NCBI GenBank assembly: GCA_012514125.1
Contig: JAAZAW010000056.1
Span: 1 to 6,834 of the forward strand
DNA length: 6,834 nt
From: Phycisphaerae bacterium
GTDB taxonomy: Bacteria; Planctomycetota; Phycisphaerae; JAAYCJ01
Direction of reading: 5' to 3'
A program made the position numbers and the translations under genes. Within the stretch, counting starts at the first letter, position 1; each line of letters starts with the position of its first letter. The notes below the pieces were generated by a model. The model searched no databases, had not been told where the DNA came from, and was given only the letters and a program-made list of their open reading frames with translations. Positions 1-5,813 of the stretch are shown here, piece after piece.

Positions 1-739
1 ATTCCTTCTGCGGCTCATCTTCGATGATCGACCAGCTCCACGTCCAGGCGATCACATCCGCCTCGGGATTGGCGCGTTTGACGCCGCGATTGAGCAATTC
101 GATCACTTCGGCCGTCACGTCTGCCGGACTTCGCAACGCACATCGCGGACAGACAAAGTCGGCTTTTGCCCAGTCGTTGAATTCCTTGATGCTGTGGGTG
201 CGATCCCGGCGGGGATAGTGCGAATAACAATGAGTATGAAACTCACTGGCGGTAATGCAAAAAATACCGCCGAGCCCGGGAACAGCTTTAAACAACGCAT
301 AAAGCCCGCCTTCCAGATATTCCTTCACTTCCGCTGTGCCGGTGCAGAGGGAATAATACGTCCCGCTGAATTCTCCCACGTTCTCAAGAATGAACAGCTG
401 ACCTTTAAGTTGCGGATGCTTTTTCCAGAAAGAATCTTCCGCCCGCAACGCTCGCGGCTCAAGAATATAAAAATAAACTTTGATCCCGAATCGCCCGGCT
501 CGTTTAACCAGATCGCGCAAAAGAGCGATCTTTTTTTCGCCCACTCGCGGAAAAAGATTCGTCGGCACAAGCGTTCGAAGCTCGCCATGAAGCCAGATGC
601 CGTTATATCCCATCGTTGAAATATTTTTCAGATATTCATCCGAATAGGCTTGGGGCGAACTCTCAATATCGTTGCCGTTAAAATCTGCCAACGGCGAACG
701 AATGATCCGGGGGGTAAACTGAAAGGGTGTCTGCGACAT
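1..739 (-). CDS. Glycoside-hydrolase-like TIM-barrel protein, N-terminal part (runs off window)
   Basis: An uninterrupted reading frame of 246 codons starts at ATG 739-737 and is still open at the left edge, so the C-terminal part is missing. AGGA at 747-750 lies 7 nt before this ATG and supports the start. In-frame GTG and TTG codons further upstream have no comparable site. There is no signal peptide; the protein begins MSQTPFQF. The layout looks like a (beta/alpha)8 sugar hydrolase: STMGYNGIWLHG (41-52) as an early barrel strand, GIKVYFYILEPRA (85-97) as the next, a YYSLCTGTAEVKEYL segment (128-142), then LGGIFCITASE (156-166) with Glu166 as a possible catalytic acid. A CPRC motif (197-200) follows, then a VIAWTWSWS strand (229-237). 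I associate this architecture with poorly characterised GH-like proteins of PVC bacteria and Bacteroidota. The family assignment is from memory and the substrate is unknown. It is the last visible gene of the minus-strand block. Confidence 0.65.
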   Translation of the reverse strand, partial: MSQTPFQFTPRIIRSPLADFNGNDIESSPQAYSDEYLKNISTMGYNGIWLHGELRTLVPTNLFPRVGEKKIALLRDLVKRAGRFGIKVYFYILEPRALRAEDSFWKKHPQLKGQLFILENVGEFSGTYYSLCTGTAEVKEYLEGGLYALFKAVPGLGGIFCITASEFHTHCYSHYPRRDRTHSIKEFNDWAKADFVCPRCALRSPADVTAEVIELLNRGVKRANPEADVIAWTWSWSIIEDEPQKE

Positions 740-776
740 TGTTTTGTCCTGCGTCAACACATCATCCAAAGGCTCT

Positions 777-815
777 GTGTTTCCCGAAACGAGGTTTCTC
801 TGTTTCGGGAAACAC
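777..815. repeat. Perfect 14-bp inverted repeat / stem-loop between two minus-strand genes
   Basis: GTGTTTCCCGAAAC (777-790) is exactly complementary to GTTTCGGGAAACAC (802-815), with an 11-nt loop. It lies between the M24-like stop and the GH-like start. On the minus strand no T-run follows, so it does not look like an intrinsic terminator for the gene before it. On the plus strand a T-rich tract (816-828) follows, but no plus-strand gene precedes it. Each arm is itself a near-palindrome (GTTTC-GG-GAAAC), and the arm centres are 23 bp apart. Two operator sites about two helical turns apart are therefore an alternative. A weak minus-strand promoter match upstream (TTGAAA at 863-858, TAAACG at 840-835, 17-bp spacer) would place these arms in the leader. 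The repeat is certain; its role is not. Confidence 0.75.
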
Positions 816-866
816 TTTACCCTTTTTTCATCATCGTTTATCGGATGGATTCTGCGTTTTCAAAAA

Positions 867-2036
867 TTACTCGATTTCGTAAATTTCCATGTGCGATTTC
901 GACATCATCTCCGCACCATCAGCCGTCACCAGCAGACCGTTTTCCCATCGCAGACCAAAGTCCGGATCGTGCAGGAACGTATCCGCCTGGAAGGTCATAT
1001 TCTCCTGCATCGGATATTCCGAAATCGTTTCCACCCACGGTTTCTCCACTTCCAGCATGCCCAGCCCATGACAAGGTCCATACAGATAAGTGCTCTCATA
1101 ACCGCGATCTTTGTAGAACTGAACGAACTTCTTCGCAACCTCCGACGCTATCACGCCCGCCTTGATCCATTCATACGTTTTGTAATGAGCTTCAAGACCG
1201 AACTTGACAAGTTCTTTCTGACGAGGTGTCATCTTACCCAGACAGATCGGTCGACCAATCGAAGGCGAATAACCGTCAACACGACCGGCCATATTGAACT
1301 GCACCATATCGCCCTTCTGCATCACCCGATGCGTCGGACGAGAAATCGCATGCGTCGTATTCAAACCCGAAAGCGAATACACCGGATGAGCTTCGTATTC
1401 CGCGCCGTTTTCATACAACGACTGCTGAACAAGACCCACCACCTGAAGTTCCGTCATGCCGGGTTTAATTTTCTTGAGAACTTCGCCAAAAGCGATTTCA
1501 CCTATCCGGAAACCTTCGCGCAGACACGCAATTTCCGCCGCCGACTTGATCTGCCGCAGCGACGTCATGATACTGTCGGCGTTGATGATCTGTGCGTTCG
1601 GGAACGCTGCTTTCAATCCTTCATACACCGGCATCGTCGTTACCAGATAACCCGCCACACCGATACGTTTCGGATCGGTCACACCGATGGATGCGAAGAC
1701 ATCTTTGAAATTGCTCACCTTCACGCCCGGATACGCGGGATCCGCCGATTCGCGATATTCGACCATTTTGTGAATATTGGCAATTTTAGAACGATCACGG
1801 GCATATTCACCGGACTCAGGTCCGATCATCAATGCCGCCTTGCCCGACGGCGCGATCGCCGCACCGCCGATTTCAAAGAGCGGCCAATACCCTGAAAAAT
1901 ACCGAACATTGGCAAAGTCCGCTTCGTTGGAATTCGCGATAAATACATCATAGCCTTCCTTCGCGACCAATCCCGCCGCCTTCTGAACGCGCGCCGCGTA
2001 CTCGGAATCCGGAATACAAATTCGTTGATTGGACAT
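867..2036 (-). CDS. Creatinase / Xaa-Pro aminopeptidase (M24) family protein lacking metal-binding aspartates
   Basis: A 389-aa protein with a strong Shine-Dalgarno (AGGAG, 2046-2050) 9 nt before the ATG. It has the two-domain layout of creatinase and prolidase: an N-terminal domain (about 10-160, with NVRYFSGYWP at 43-52) and a C-terminal pita-bread domain (about 165-389). Pita-bread motifs include TTHAISRPTHR (227-237) with the conserved His229, VQFNMAGRVDGYSPSIGR (245-262), GPCHGLG with His323, and GLRWENGLLVT with Glu365. In metal-dependent members the ligands are Asp, Asp, His, Glu, Glu. Here the two Asp positions are Asn248 and Ser259 with exact spacing, and the first Glu is Asp352. Loss of the metal site is typical of creatinase, which works without metal. 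The recalled creatine-binding Phe and Arg of Pseudomonas creatinase align with Glu55 and Gly57, so creatine is doubtful. I infer a cytoplasmic amidinohydrolase- or amidase-like enzyme working with the creatininase-like neighbour. The fold is secure, the substrate unknown. Confidence 0.9.
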   Translation of the reverse strand: MSNQRICIPDSEYAARVQKAAGLVAKEGYDVFIANSNEADFANVRYFSGYWPLFEIGGAAIAPSGKAALMIGPESGEYARDRSKIANIHKMVEYRESADPAYPGVKVSNFKDVFASIGVTDPKRIGVAGYLVTTMPVYEGLKAAFPNAQIINADSIMTSLRQIKSAAEIACLREGFRIGEIAFGEVLKKIKPGMTELQVVGLVQQSLYENGAEYEAHPVYSLSGLNTTHAISRPTHRVMQKGDMVQFNMAGRVDGYSPSIGRPICLGKMTPRQKELVKFGLEAHYKTYEWIKAGVIASEVAKKFVQFYKDRGYESTYLYGPCHGLGMLEVEKPWVETISEYPMQENMTFQADTFLHDPDFGLRWENGLLVTADGAEMMSKSHMEIYEIE

Positions 2037-2113
2037 AGTTCATTTCTCCTGAAAAAATAAAACAACTTAGTACAACAGTTTTTCAACCACTCCACACCGT
2101 CCCGCAAACACCC

Positions 2114-2198
2114 AACTTCCAACTTTCAACTTCCAACTTTTTAACTTCCAACTTTTTAACTTCTAACTTTTTAACTTCTAACTTTTAACTTCTAACTT
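2114..2198 (-). repeat. Degenerate heptamer tandem array (AAGTTRGAAGTTAAA type)
   Basis: Twelve head-to-tail units built on AACTT (plus strand), with variable ends CC, TC, CT, TT or TTT. Each unit is 7 or 8 nt, and the last is truncated to AACTT. From unit 4 on, C-containing and all-T units alternate. On the minus strand the array reads as purine-rich AAGTTAGAAGTTAAAA. It starts inside the last codons of the creatininase-like gene, supplies that gene's stop codon, and extends through most of the gap to the M24-like gene. A related tract with the same sense follows the MoxR stop at the other end of the window. No coding function is visible. It could be a spreading short repeat, a 3' mRNA element or a slippage-prone spacer. 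Confidence 0.9.
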
Positions 2199-2930
2199 AA
2201 GCCTCTTCCGCATACTCGCCAGAATCATCTCTTTTGCCGCATTCCCATACTCCAGATTCGCCTGGTGCGCCTGTTGGCAATACCACTTCTTCTGGGATAA
2301 CTTCTTCATATCCACACCTTCAGGACAAAACGCCATCATCAACGACGTCTCCTGCAGATTGGCATGATCGATCGGATATTTCTTTTGCGTCTCAGCGTCC
2401 ATAAACGGATGAACCTGAATCCAGCTGAACGGATCCGTCCCCGCCTCATGCTGACTGTAATAATCCTTCATACTGTTATCGCCCCACCACCCGGCGCCTT
2501 TTTCCTTGTCCAGATATTCAAAAATGATCTGCCTCGCCGCGAATCGAAACGCAAGATCGGTCGGCATGCCCGCAGCGAAATTTTCACTCTGGTGATGAAC
2601 GAAAAGATGAATATTTCTAAAACCAATCGCCAGCAGACTCTTGAACAGTTCGCGAGCAAAAGGATGAATCACCTGCGAATCCACATGCACACTTCCATTG
2701 CCCGCGGGAGGCTCGACCACATAACTGGCCGCGCCATAATAAAATGCCGGCAACTGAACCAGGTTCATCTCCTTTTCCAATAGCTCCACCGCGCGGACAA
2801 TAAGCAGCGTATCCACTCCCACCACGCAATGTTCACTGTGATACTCCAGAACCCCCACAGGCAAAATCACAGGCCAGTTTTCTTTAATCGCCTGCCTGAT
2901 CTGATCCGCAAACATCAATTCGTATCGCAT
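2178..2930 (-). CDS. Creatininase-family amidohydrolase
   Basis: A 250-aa cytoplasmic protein, close to the usual creatininase-family length, with AGGAG (2937-2941) 6 nt before the ATG. The family metal motif ExHxxHx5D is intact: Glu29, His31, His34 and Asp40. These match the recalled ligands Glu34, His36 and Asp45 of Pseudomonas creatininase in both identity and spacing. The second motif, NGHGGN or GHYEN in relatives, appears as VHHQSEN (111-117), with His113 and Glu116 as likely equivalents but one extra residue. The late DGHAGxxETS motif appears as DHANLQETS (188-196), where His189 aligns with the catalytic histidine. Trp148-Trp149 sit near the substrate-lid tryptophan of creatininase. The family hydrolyses cyclic or linear amides (creatinine, FAPy compounds, mycofactocin peptide). 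The actual substrate cannot be read here. The final residues LEVKS and the TAG stop lie within the tandem repeat, so the original C-terminus may have been replaced. It lies 59 bp after the repressor gene and is probably co-transcribed with the M24-like gene. Confidence 0.9.
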   Translation of the reverse strand: MRYELMFADQIRQAIKENWPVILPVGVLEYHSEHCVVGVDTLLIVRAVELLEKEMNLVQLPAFYYGAASYVVEPPAGNGSVHVDSQVIHPFARELFKSLLAIGFRNIHLFVHHQSENFAAGMPTDLAFRFAARQIIFEYLDKEKGAGWWGDNSMKDYYSQHEAGTDPFSWIQVHPFMDAETQKKYPIDHANLQETSLMMAFCPEGVDMKKLSQKKWYCQQAHQANLEYGNAAKEMILASMRKRLKLEVKS

Positions 2931-2970
2931 CGTATTCTCCTCTTACACGGTGAGTCTCCGAACCCGCCGG

Positions 2971-2988
2971 TGAAATAGAAACATTTCA
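2971..2988. repeat. Short inverted repeat between repressor gene and creatininase-like gene
   Basis: TGAAAT (2971-2976) and ATTTCA (2983-2988) form a perfect 6-bp inverted repeat with a 6-nt spacer. It begins two bases beyond the TAG stop of the repressor and about 40 bp before the creatininase-like start. The arms are AT-rich and no T-run follows on the minus strand, so a strong terminator is unlikely. It could be an operator or chance. The sequence differs from the palindrome found before the repressor gene. Confidence 0.3.
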
Positions 2989-2989
2989 A

Positions 2990-4000
2990 CTACGTCGATT
3001 CCCGTACAACCAGTTTCGCCCGAATCACTTTTTTGACCTGATCCACCCCCATTTGCCCGCGAGTCATCTCCACCAGTGAAGTGACTGCCTCCCGGCCCAG
3101 TTGTTTTTTGTCCACACTGATACTCGTCAATCGCGGCACTGTAAATTCACCGTGCGGAATATCGTCAAACCCGATCACCCGAATCAGCCCCGGCACAGGC
3201 ACTTTCAAATCCGACAATGCCCGCAACGCGCCGACCGCCAGTTCATCATTTCCAAATATTCCGTTGAAACGTTTTCCCTTGCCCCGTAAATCATGGACAA
3301 TTCCGCTGCCCGCAGCGCAGGTATAATCGGTATGAATAATTTCCAGTACTTCAAATCGCTCCCGCAGCGACTCCGCCGCCAGGACCATCGCCTTCGAAAA
3401 ATAATGATCCCTGGGACCCGCCAAAACCAACACCCGCCTGCTGCCTTTTTCGTACAAATGCTCCAACGCCAATCGACACCCCCCATAATTTTCCGACTCC
3501 ACCGACGCCACCGGCAGATTCGCCGGCGCCGGACCATCCACAATCACCACATGCTCCGTATGTTGCAGAATCGCCCGGACTTCCTCCTCCCGAAATTGCC
3601 CCATCAGCACCGCCCCGCACAACCCCTTAATGGCGAAGACCGACTGCATCCGGGACCAGGACGCCTCAAACGTATTTTGCCAGTGAACCTGCAAAGGACA
3701 TATCCCGAATTTGGACGCCTGCTCTTCCGCTCCCCTGGCGATATCGCAGAAAAAACCGTCCGCCAACTGTGTATCGCTGCCGAAGATTAACGCAAAACAA
3801 AGGGAAGTCTGCGACCGGAGCTTGTCCTTGCTCCGCATCGCCCGGGCCGCGGGCGATGGAACATATCCCAGTTCCTGCATCGCATGAAGAACCCGATCGC
3901 GAGTCTCAGGGCTGACCGTGTCTTCCCCTCGCATCACCCGGGTGACCGTCATGCGGCTGACGTTGGCTTTATTGGCGACATGAATAATGGAAACCGTCAT
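2990..4000 (-). CDS. LacI/GalR-family transcriptional repressor
   Basis: A 336-aa protein starting at ATG 4000-3998. This start was preferred over an in-frame TTG 57 nt upstream because the helix-turn-helix of this family begins within a few residues of the N-terminus, and because the extra segment overlaps the predicted promoter and operator. The site before the ATG is weak (GGGA, 4011-4014, 10 nt away). Residues 4-23 form the helix-turn-helix, with ANVSRMTVTRVMRG (12-25) matching the family pattern VSxxTVSRVxNG. The specificity positions would be Arg16 and Met17. The hinge helix is SPAARAMRS (49-57). The rest is a periplasmic-binding-protein-like effector domain with FGNDELAVGAL (249-259) and the hallmark VIGFDDIPHGEFTVPRLTSI (274-293). 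Such repressors usually bind a sugar or similar ligand and leave DNA when it is bound. As the first gene of the minus-strand block, it most likely controls itself and the downstream enzymes. The effector is unknown. Confidence 0.93.
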   Translation of the reverse strand: MTVSIIHVANKANVSRMTVTRVMRGEDTVSPETRDRVLHAMQELGYVPSPAARAMRSKDKLRSQTSLCFALIFGSDTQLADGFFCDIARGAEEQASKFGICPLQVHWQNTFEASWSRMQSVFAIKGLCGAVLMGQFREEEVRAILQHTEHVVIVDGPAPANLPVASVESENYGGCRLALEHLYEKGSRRVLVLAGPRDHYFSKAMVLAAESLRERFEVLEIIHTDYTCAAGSGIVHDLRGKGKRFNGIFGNDELAVGALRALSDLKVPVPGLIRVIGFDDIPHGEFTVPRLTSISVDKKQLGREAVTSLVEMTRGQMGVDQVKKVIRAKLVVREST

Positions 4001-4014
4001 AATGTTACTATCCC

Positions 4015-4026
4015 GTGAACGTTCAC
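4015..4026. promoter_or_regulatory. Palindromic LacI-type operator (GTGAACGTTCAC)
   Basis: A perfect 12-bp palindrome with a central CG, the form typical of LacI/GalR-family operators. It lies 14 bp before the repressor ATG and coincides with the predicted start of transcription from the promoter at 4029-4057. A repressor bound here would block that promoter. Autoregulation is inferred from position and symmetry; binding is not shown. Confidence 0.65.
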
Positions 4027-4028
4027 AT

Positions 4029-4057
4029 AACTTAACATATTTTAAAAACGAAATCAA
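4029..4057 (-). promoter_or_regulatory. Candidate sigma-70-type promoter of the repressor gene
   Basis: On the minus strand TTGATT (4057-4052) and TAAGTT (4034-4029) are separated by 17 bp. Each matches four of six consensus positions of the -35 and -10 boxes. Transcription would start near 4022, inside the palindromic operator and about 22 nt before the ATG. The surrounding DNA is AT-rich, so chance matches are possible. Confidence 0.4.
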
Positions 4058-4095
4058 GTCTCCGGTAAAGGAGCATCACGTCCAACACTTTTACT

Positions 4096-4105
4096 AAACC
4101 GGTTT
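4096..4105. promoter_or_regulatory. Second palindrome with central CG (AAACCGGTTT)
   Basis: A perfect 10-bp palindrome inside ACTAAACCGGTTTCAGT, whose outer ACT/AGT also match if one C is bulged. It lies 70 bp upstream of the predicted repressor start and about 150 bp before the HtrA gene. Its form resembles LacI-family sites, but its sequence is unlike the operator at 4015-4026. It may be a site for another regulator acting on either divergent gene. Confidence 0.35.
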
Positions 4106-4202
4106 CAGTAATAAATAAAAAATATTTGTGATTTTAAGTGGTCGATGGAGAGAGACTTCAATTTCCAGAAGGGAAAAATATGGGATATCTTCAAGAACCA
4201 GT

Positions 4203-4208
4203 TATAAT
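4203..4208 (+). promoter_or_regulatory. htrA: Candidate -10 box of the HtrA gene
   Basis: A perfect TATAAT hexamer lies 44 bp before the HtrA ATG in AT-rich DNA. No good -35 box is present 16-18 bp upstream. It may depend on an activator or be recognised weakly. A stress-sigma promoter of another class elsewhere in 4107-4240 cannot be excluded. Confidence 0.45.
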
Positions 4209-4252
4209 AAAATCACGTAATACAAGAAAAAGGATGTTATAGGAGATATTTT

Positions 4253-5776
4253 ATGAAAATAACACAAGCAAGAGTGTCGATGGGGGTAAAAAGTTTTATT
4301 TTCGTTATCATCACCGTTATTTATCTCCAAAGTTCATTAAATATGTGTATGGCTCAACCTGTAAATAATAACGGAGTGCCCGATGAGCAGGATGTGGCCA
4401 TGATCGAGCGCATGAGCCGCGTTTTTCGATATGTAGCCAAAGATGTCAGTGATTCGGTCGTTCATATCACTTCCCAGAAAACCGTCAAACAATCACCGCA
4501 GATGAGTCCCTTCGGCGACGACGATATGTTGCGAAGATTTTTTGGCGATGAACGATTTTTCCGATCGTTTCCTCCCATGCAGCCTCAACCTCAGGTCGGG
4601 CTCGGCAGCGGTGTCATCGTTGGTTCCGATGGATTGATCGTGACAAACAATCACGTGGTGGACGGCGCGGATAAAATTTCCATTGTTTTGCCCGACGGCA
4701 GGGAAGTGTCGCCCGTTTGGGTTCGGAATGACCCGCCGACGGACCTGGCGTTGATTAAGGTGGATGTCAAAGGTCTTAAACCCCTTAAATTTGCAGATTC
4801 CAATTCTGTCGAAGTCGGCGATTTCGTTCTGGCGGTAGGGAATCCGTTCGGTCTGGATAAAACCGTGACCCAGGGGATCGTGAGCTATATCGGCAGAGGG
4901 GTTCGTCTGAGTAGCGCAAGTGCTATTAGTTACAGTAATTATATTCAAACCGATGCTGCGATCAATCCCGGGAACTCCGGCGGCCCGCTGGTCAACTTGC
5001 GTGGGGAAATTATTGGTATTAACAGTGCGATTATCTCTCGAACCGCCACATACGCGGGCATCGGTTTTGCCATACCCGCCAATACAGTGAAATTTGTAAT
5101 TGATCAGCTTCAAACATCAGAGCAAGTTGTTCGCAGCTATCTGGGGGTCTCCATTCAAGACCTGACCTTGCCGTTGGCAAAGAATTTTGGTCTGGAGCAC
5201 GCGCGAGGGGCCTTGATCAGCGACGTTGGACCTGACACCCCGGCGAGTAAAGCGAATTTGAAACCCGGCGACATTATTCTGGAGCTGGACGGTAAACAGA
5301 TTACCAGCAGCAGCCAGTTACAGAATATTATTTCTCAGACCATGCCGGGCAAGGATGTCAAGGCTACCATATGGCGAGATAAAAAAGAAATACAAGTTAT
5401 AATTAAATTGGAAAAGATGCCCAAGGAATTTCTGGCCGGCAAGATGCCTGGGTCACAGGGTGAAACATCGGATGAGAAGGCGACGGTTGAAGAGCTTGGT
5501 ATTGTTGTACAGTCCCTTACTGATGGTTTGGCGAAGAAATACAATTATCGACAGGGCATGAAAGGTGTTGTTATTACTCAGGTTGATCCTCAGGGGGAGG
5601 GGGCGCGGAATGGTTTGTCGGAGGGCGACCTGATTTTGCAGGTTCAGAACCAGCCTGTAAATTCTATTAATGAATTCAAAGCTATTATGAATAAGGCTTC
5701 TTTTAAATCAGGAGTGACACTTTTTGCCCGATCACCGGCGGGTGGCGCACGATTTATTTACATAAAGACTGAATAG
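4253..5776 (+). CDS. htrA: Periplasmic serine protease/chaperone of the HtrA (DegP/DegQ) family
   Basis: A 507-aa protein with AGGAG (4241-4245) 7 nt before the ATG. Residues 1-34 look like a signal peptide: basic start, hydrophobic stretch about 14-30, then MCMAQ with likely cleavage after Ala34. This places the enzyme in the periplasm. The trypsin-like domain (about 60-285) keeps the whole triad: His134 in TNNHVVDGAD, Asp164 in PTDLALIKV, and Ser242 in NPGNSGGPLV. A Met/Pro-rich loop (about 80-114) precedes the first catalytic strand, as in the DegP LA loop. PDZ1 spans about 296-385 (SYLGVSIQDL onward) and PDZ2 about 413-505, joined by a charged linker (388-412). Length and order match full-length DegP-type proteins. 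These degrade or refold damaged envelope proteins, usually as oligomeric cages. It is divergent from the repressor and is followed by moxR after 37 bp. Family assignment is secure; which paralogue (DegP, DegQ or MucD) is not. Confidence 0.95.
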   Translation: MKITQARVSMGVKSFIFVIITVIYLQSSLNMCMAQPVNNNGVPDEQDVAMIERMSRVFRYVAKDVSDSVVHITSQKTVKQSPQMSPFGDDDMLRRFFGDERFFRSFPPMQPQPQVGLGSGVIVGSDGLIVTNNHVVDGADKISIVLPDGREVSPVWVRNDPPTDLALIKVDVKGLKPLKFADSNSVEVGDFVLAVGNPFGLDKTVTQGIVSYIGRGVRLSSASAISYSNYIQTDAAINPGNSGGPLVNLRGEIIGINSAIISRTATYAGIGFAIPANTVKFVIDQLQTSEQVVRSYLGVSIQDLTLPLAKNFGLEHARGALISDVGPDTPASKANLKPGDIILELDGKQITSSSQLQNIISQTMPGKDVKATIWRDKKEIQVIIKLEKMPKEFLAGKMPGSQGETSDEKATVEELGIVVQSLTDGLAKKYNYRQGMKGVVITQVDPQGEGARNGLSEGDLILQVQNQPVNSINEFKAIMNKASFKSGVTLFARSPAGGARFIYIKTE

Positions 5777-5798
5777 GTGATGAAAACAACGGCAGGGA

Positions 5799-5807
5799 TG
5801 CTATAAT
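5799..5807 (+). promoter_or_regulatory. moxR: Extended -10 promoter directly before moxR (leaderless arrangement)
   Basis: TGCTATAAT is a full match to the extended -10 consensus TGnTATAAT and ends six bases before the moxR ATG. Transcription would begin at or within a base or so of the A of the start codon. No clear -35 box is visible, which extended -10 promoters can do without. Together with the missing ribosome-binding site this points to a leaderless mRNA. Read-through from htrA may also contribute. Confidence 0.5.
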
Positions 5808-5813
5808 AACGAT

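Noticed and set aside
194..619. Plus-strand open frame of 141 codons at the left end
   Set aside because: It lies opposite the uninterrupted 246-codon minus-strand GH-like frame, which has a ribosome-binding site and barrel-like sequence.
777..828. Intrinsic terminator on the plus strand (stem plus T-rich tract)
   Set aside because: No plus-strand gene precedes it, the T-tract is interrupted by ACCC, and the flanking genes are all on the minus strand.
744..1895. Long plus-strand open frame of 383 codons opposite the M24-like gene
   Set aside because: It is rich in His, Arg, Phe and Thr with no recognisable domain and lies antisense to a gene with clear family motifs. It is a shadow frame.
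2114..2198. CRISPR array
   Set aside because: The units are 7-8 nt and directly adjacent, with no unique spacers and no cas genes nearby.
867..2930. Annotation as a true creatinine degradation operon (crnA/creA)
   Set aside because: The metal-free M24 protein lacks the recalled creatine-binding residues, the second creatininase motif is altered, and no sarcosine oxidase or urea gene is present. Only family-level names are supported.
4001..4057. 19-residue N-terminal extension of the repressor from a TTG start
   Set aside because: It would place the helix-turn-helix unusually far from the N-terminus and overlap the predicted promoter and operator. ATG at 4000 fits the family.
4493..5113. Minus-strand open frame of 206 codons within the HtrA gene
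   Set aside because: It is antisense to the catalytic domain with its intact triad and shows no domain of its own.
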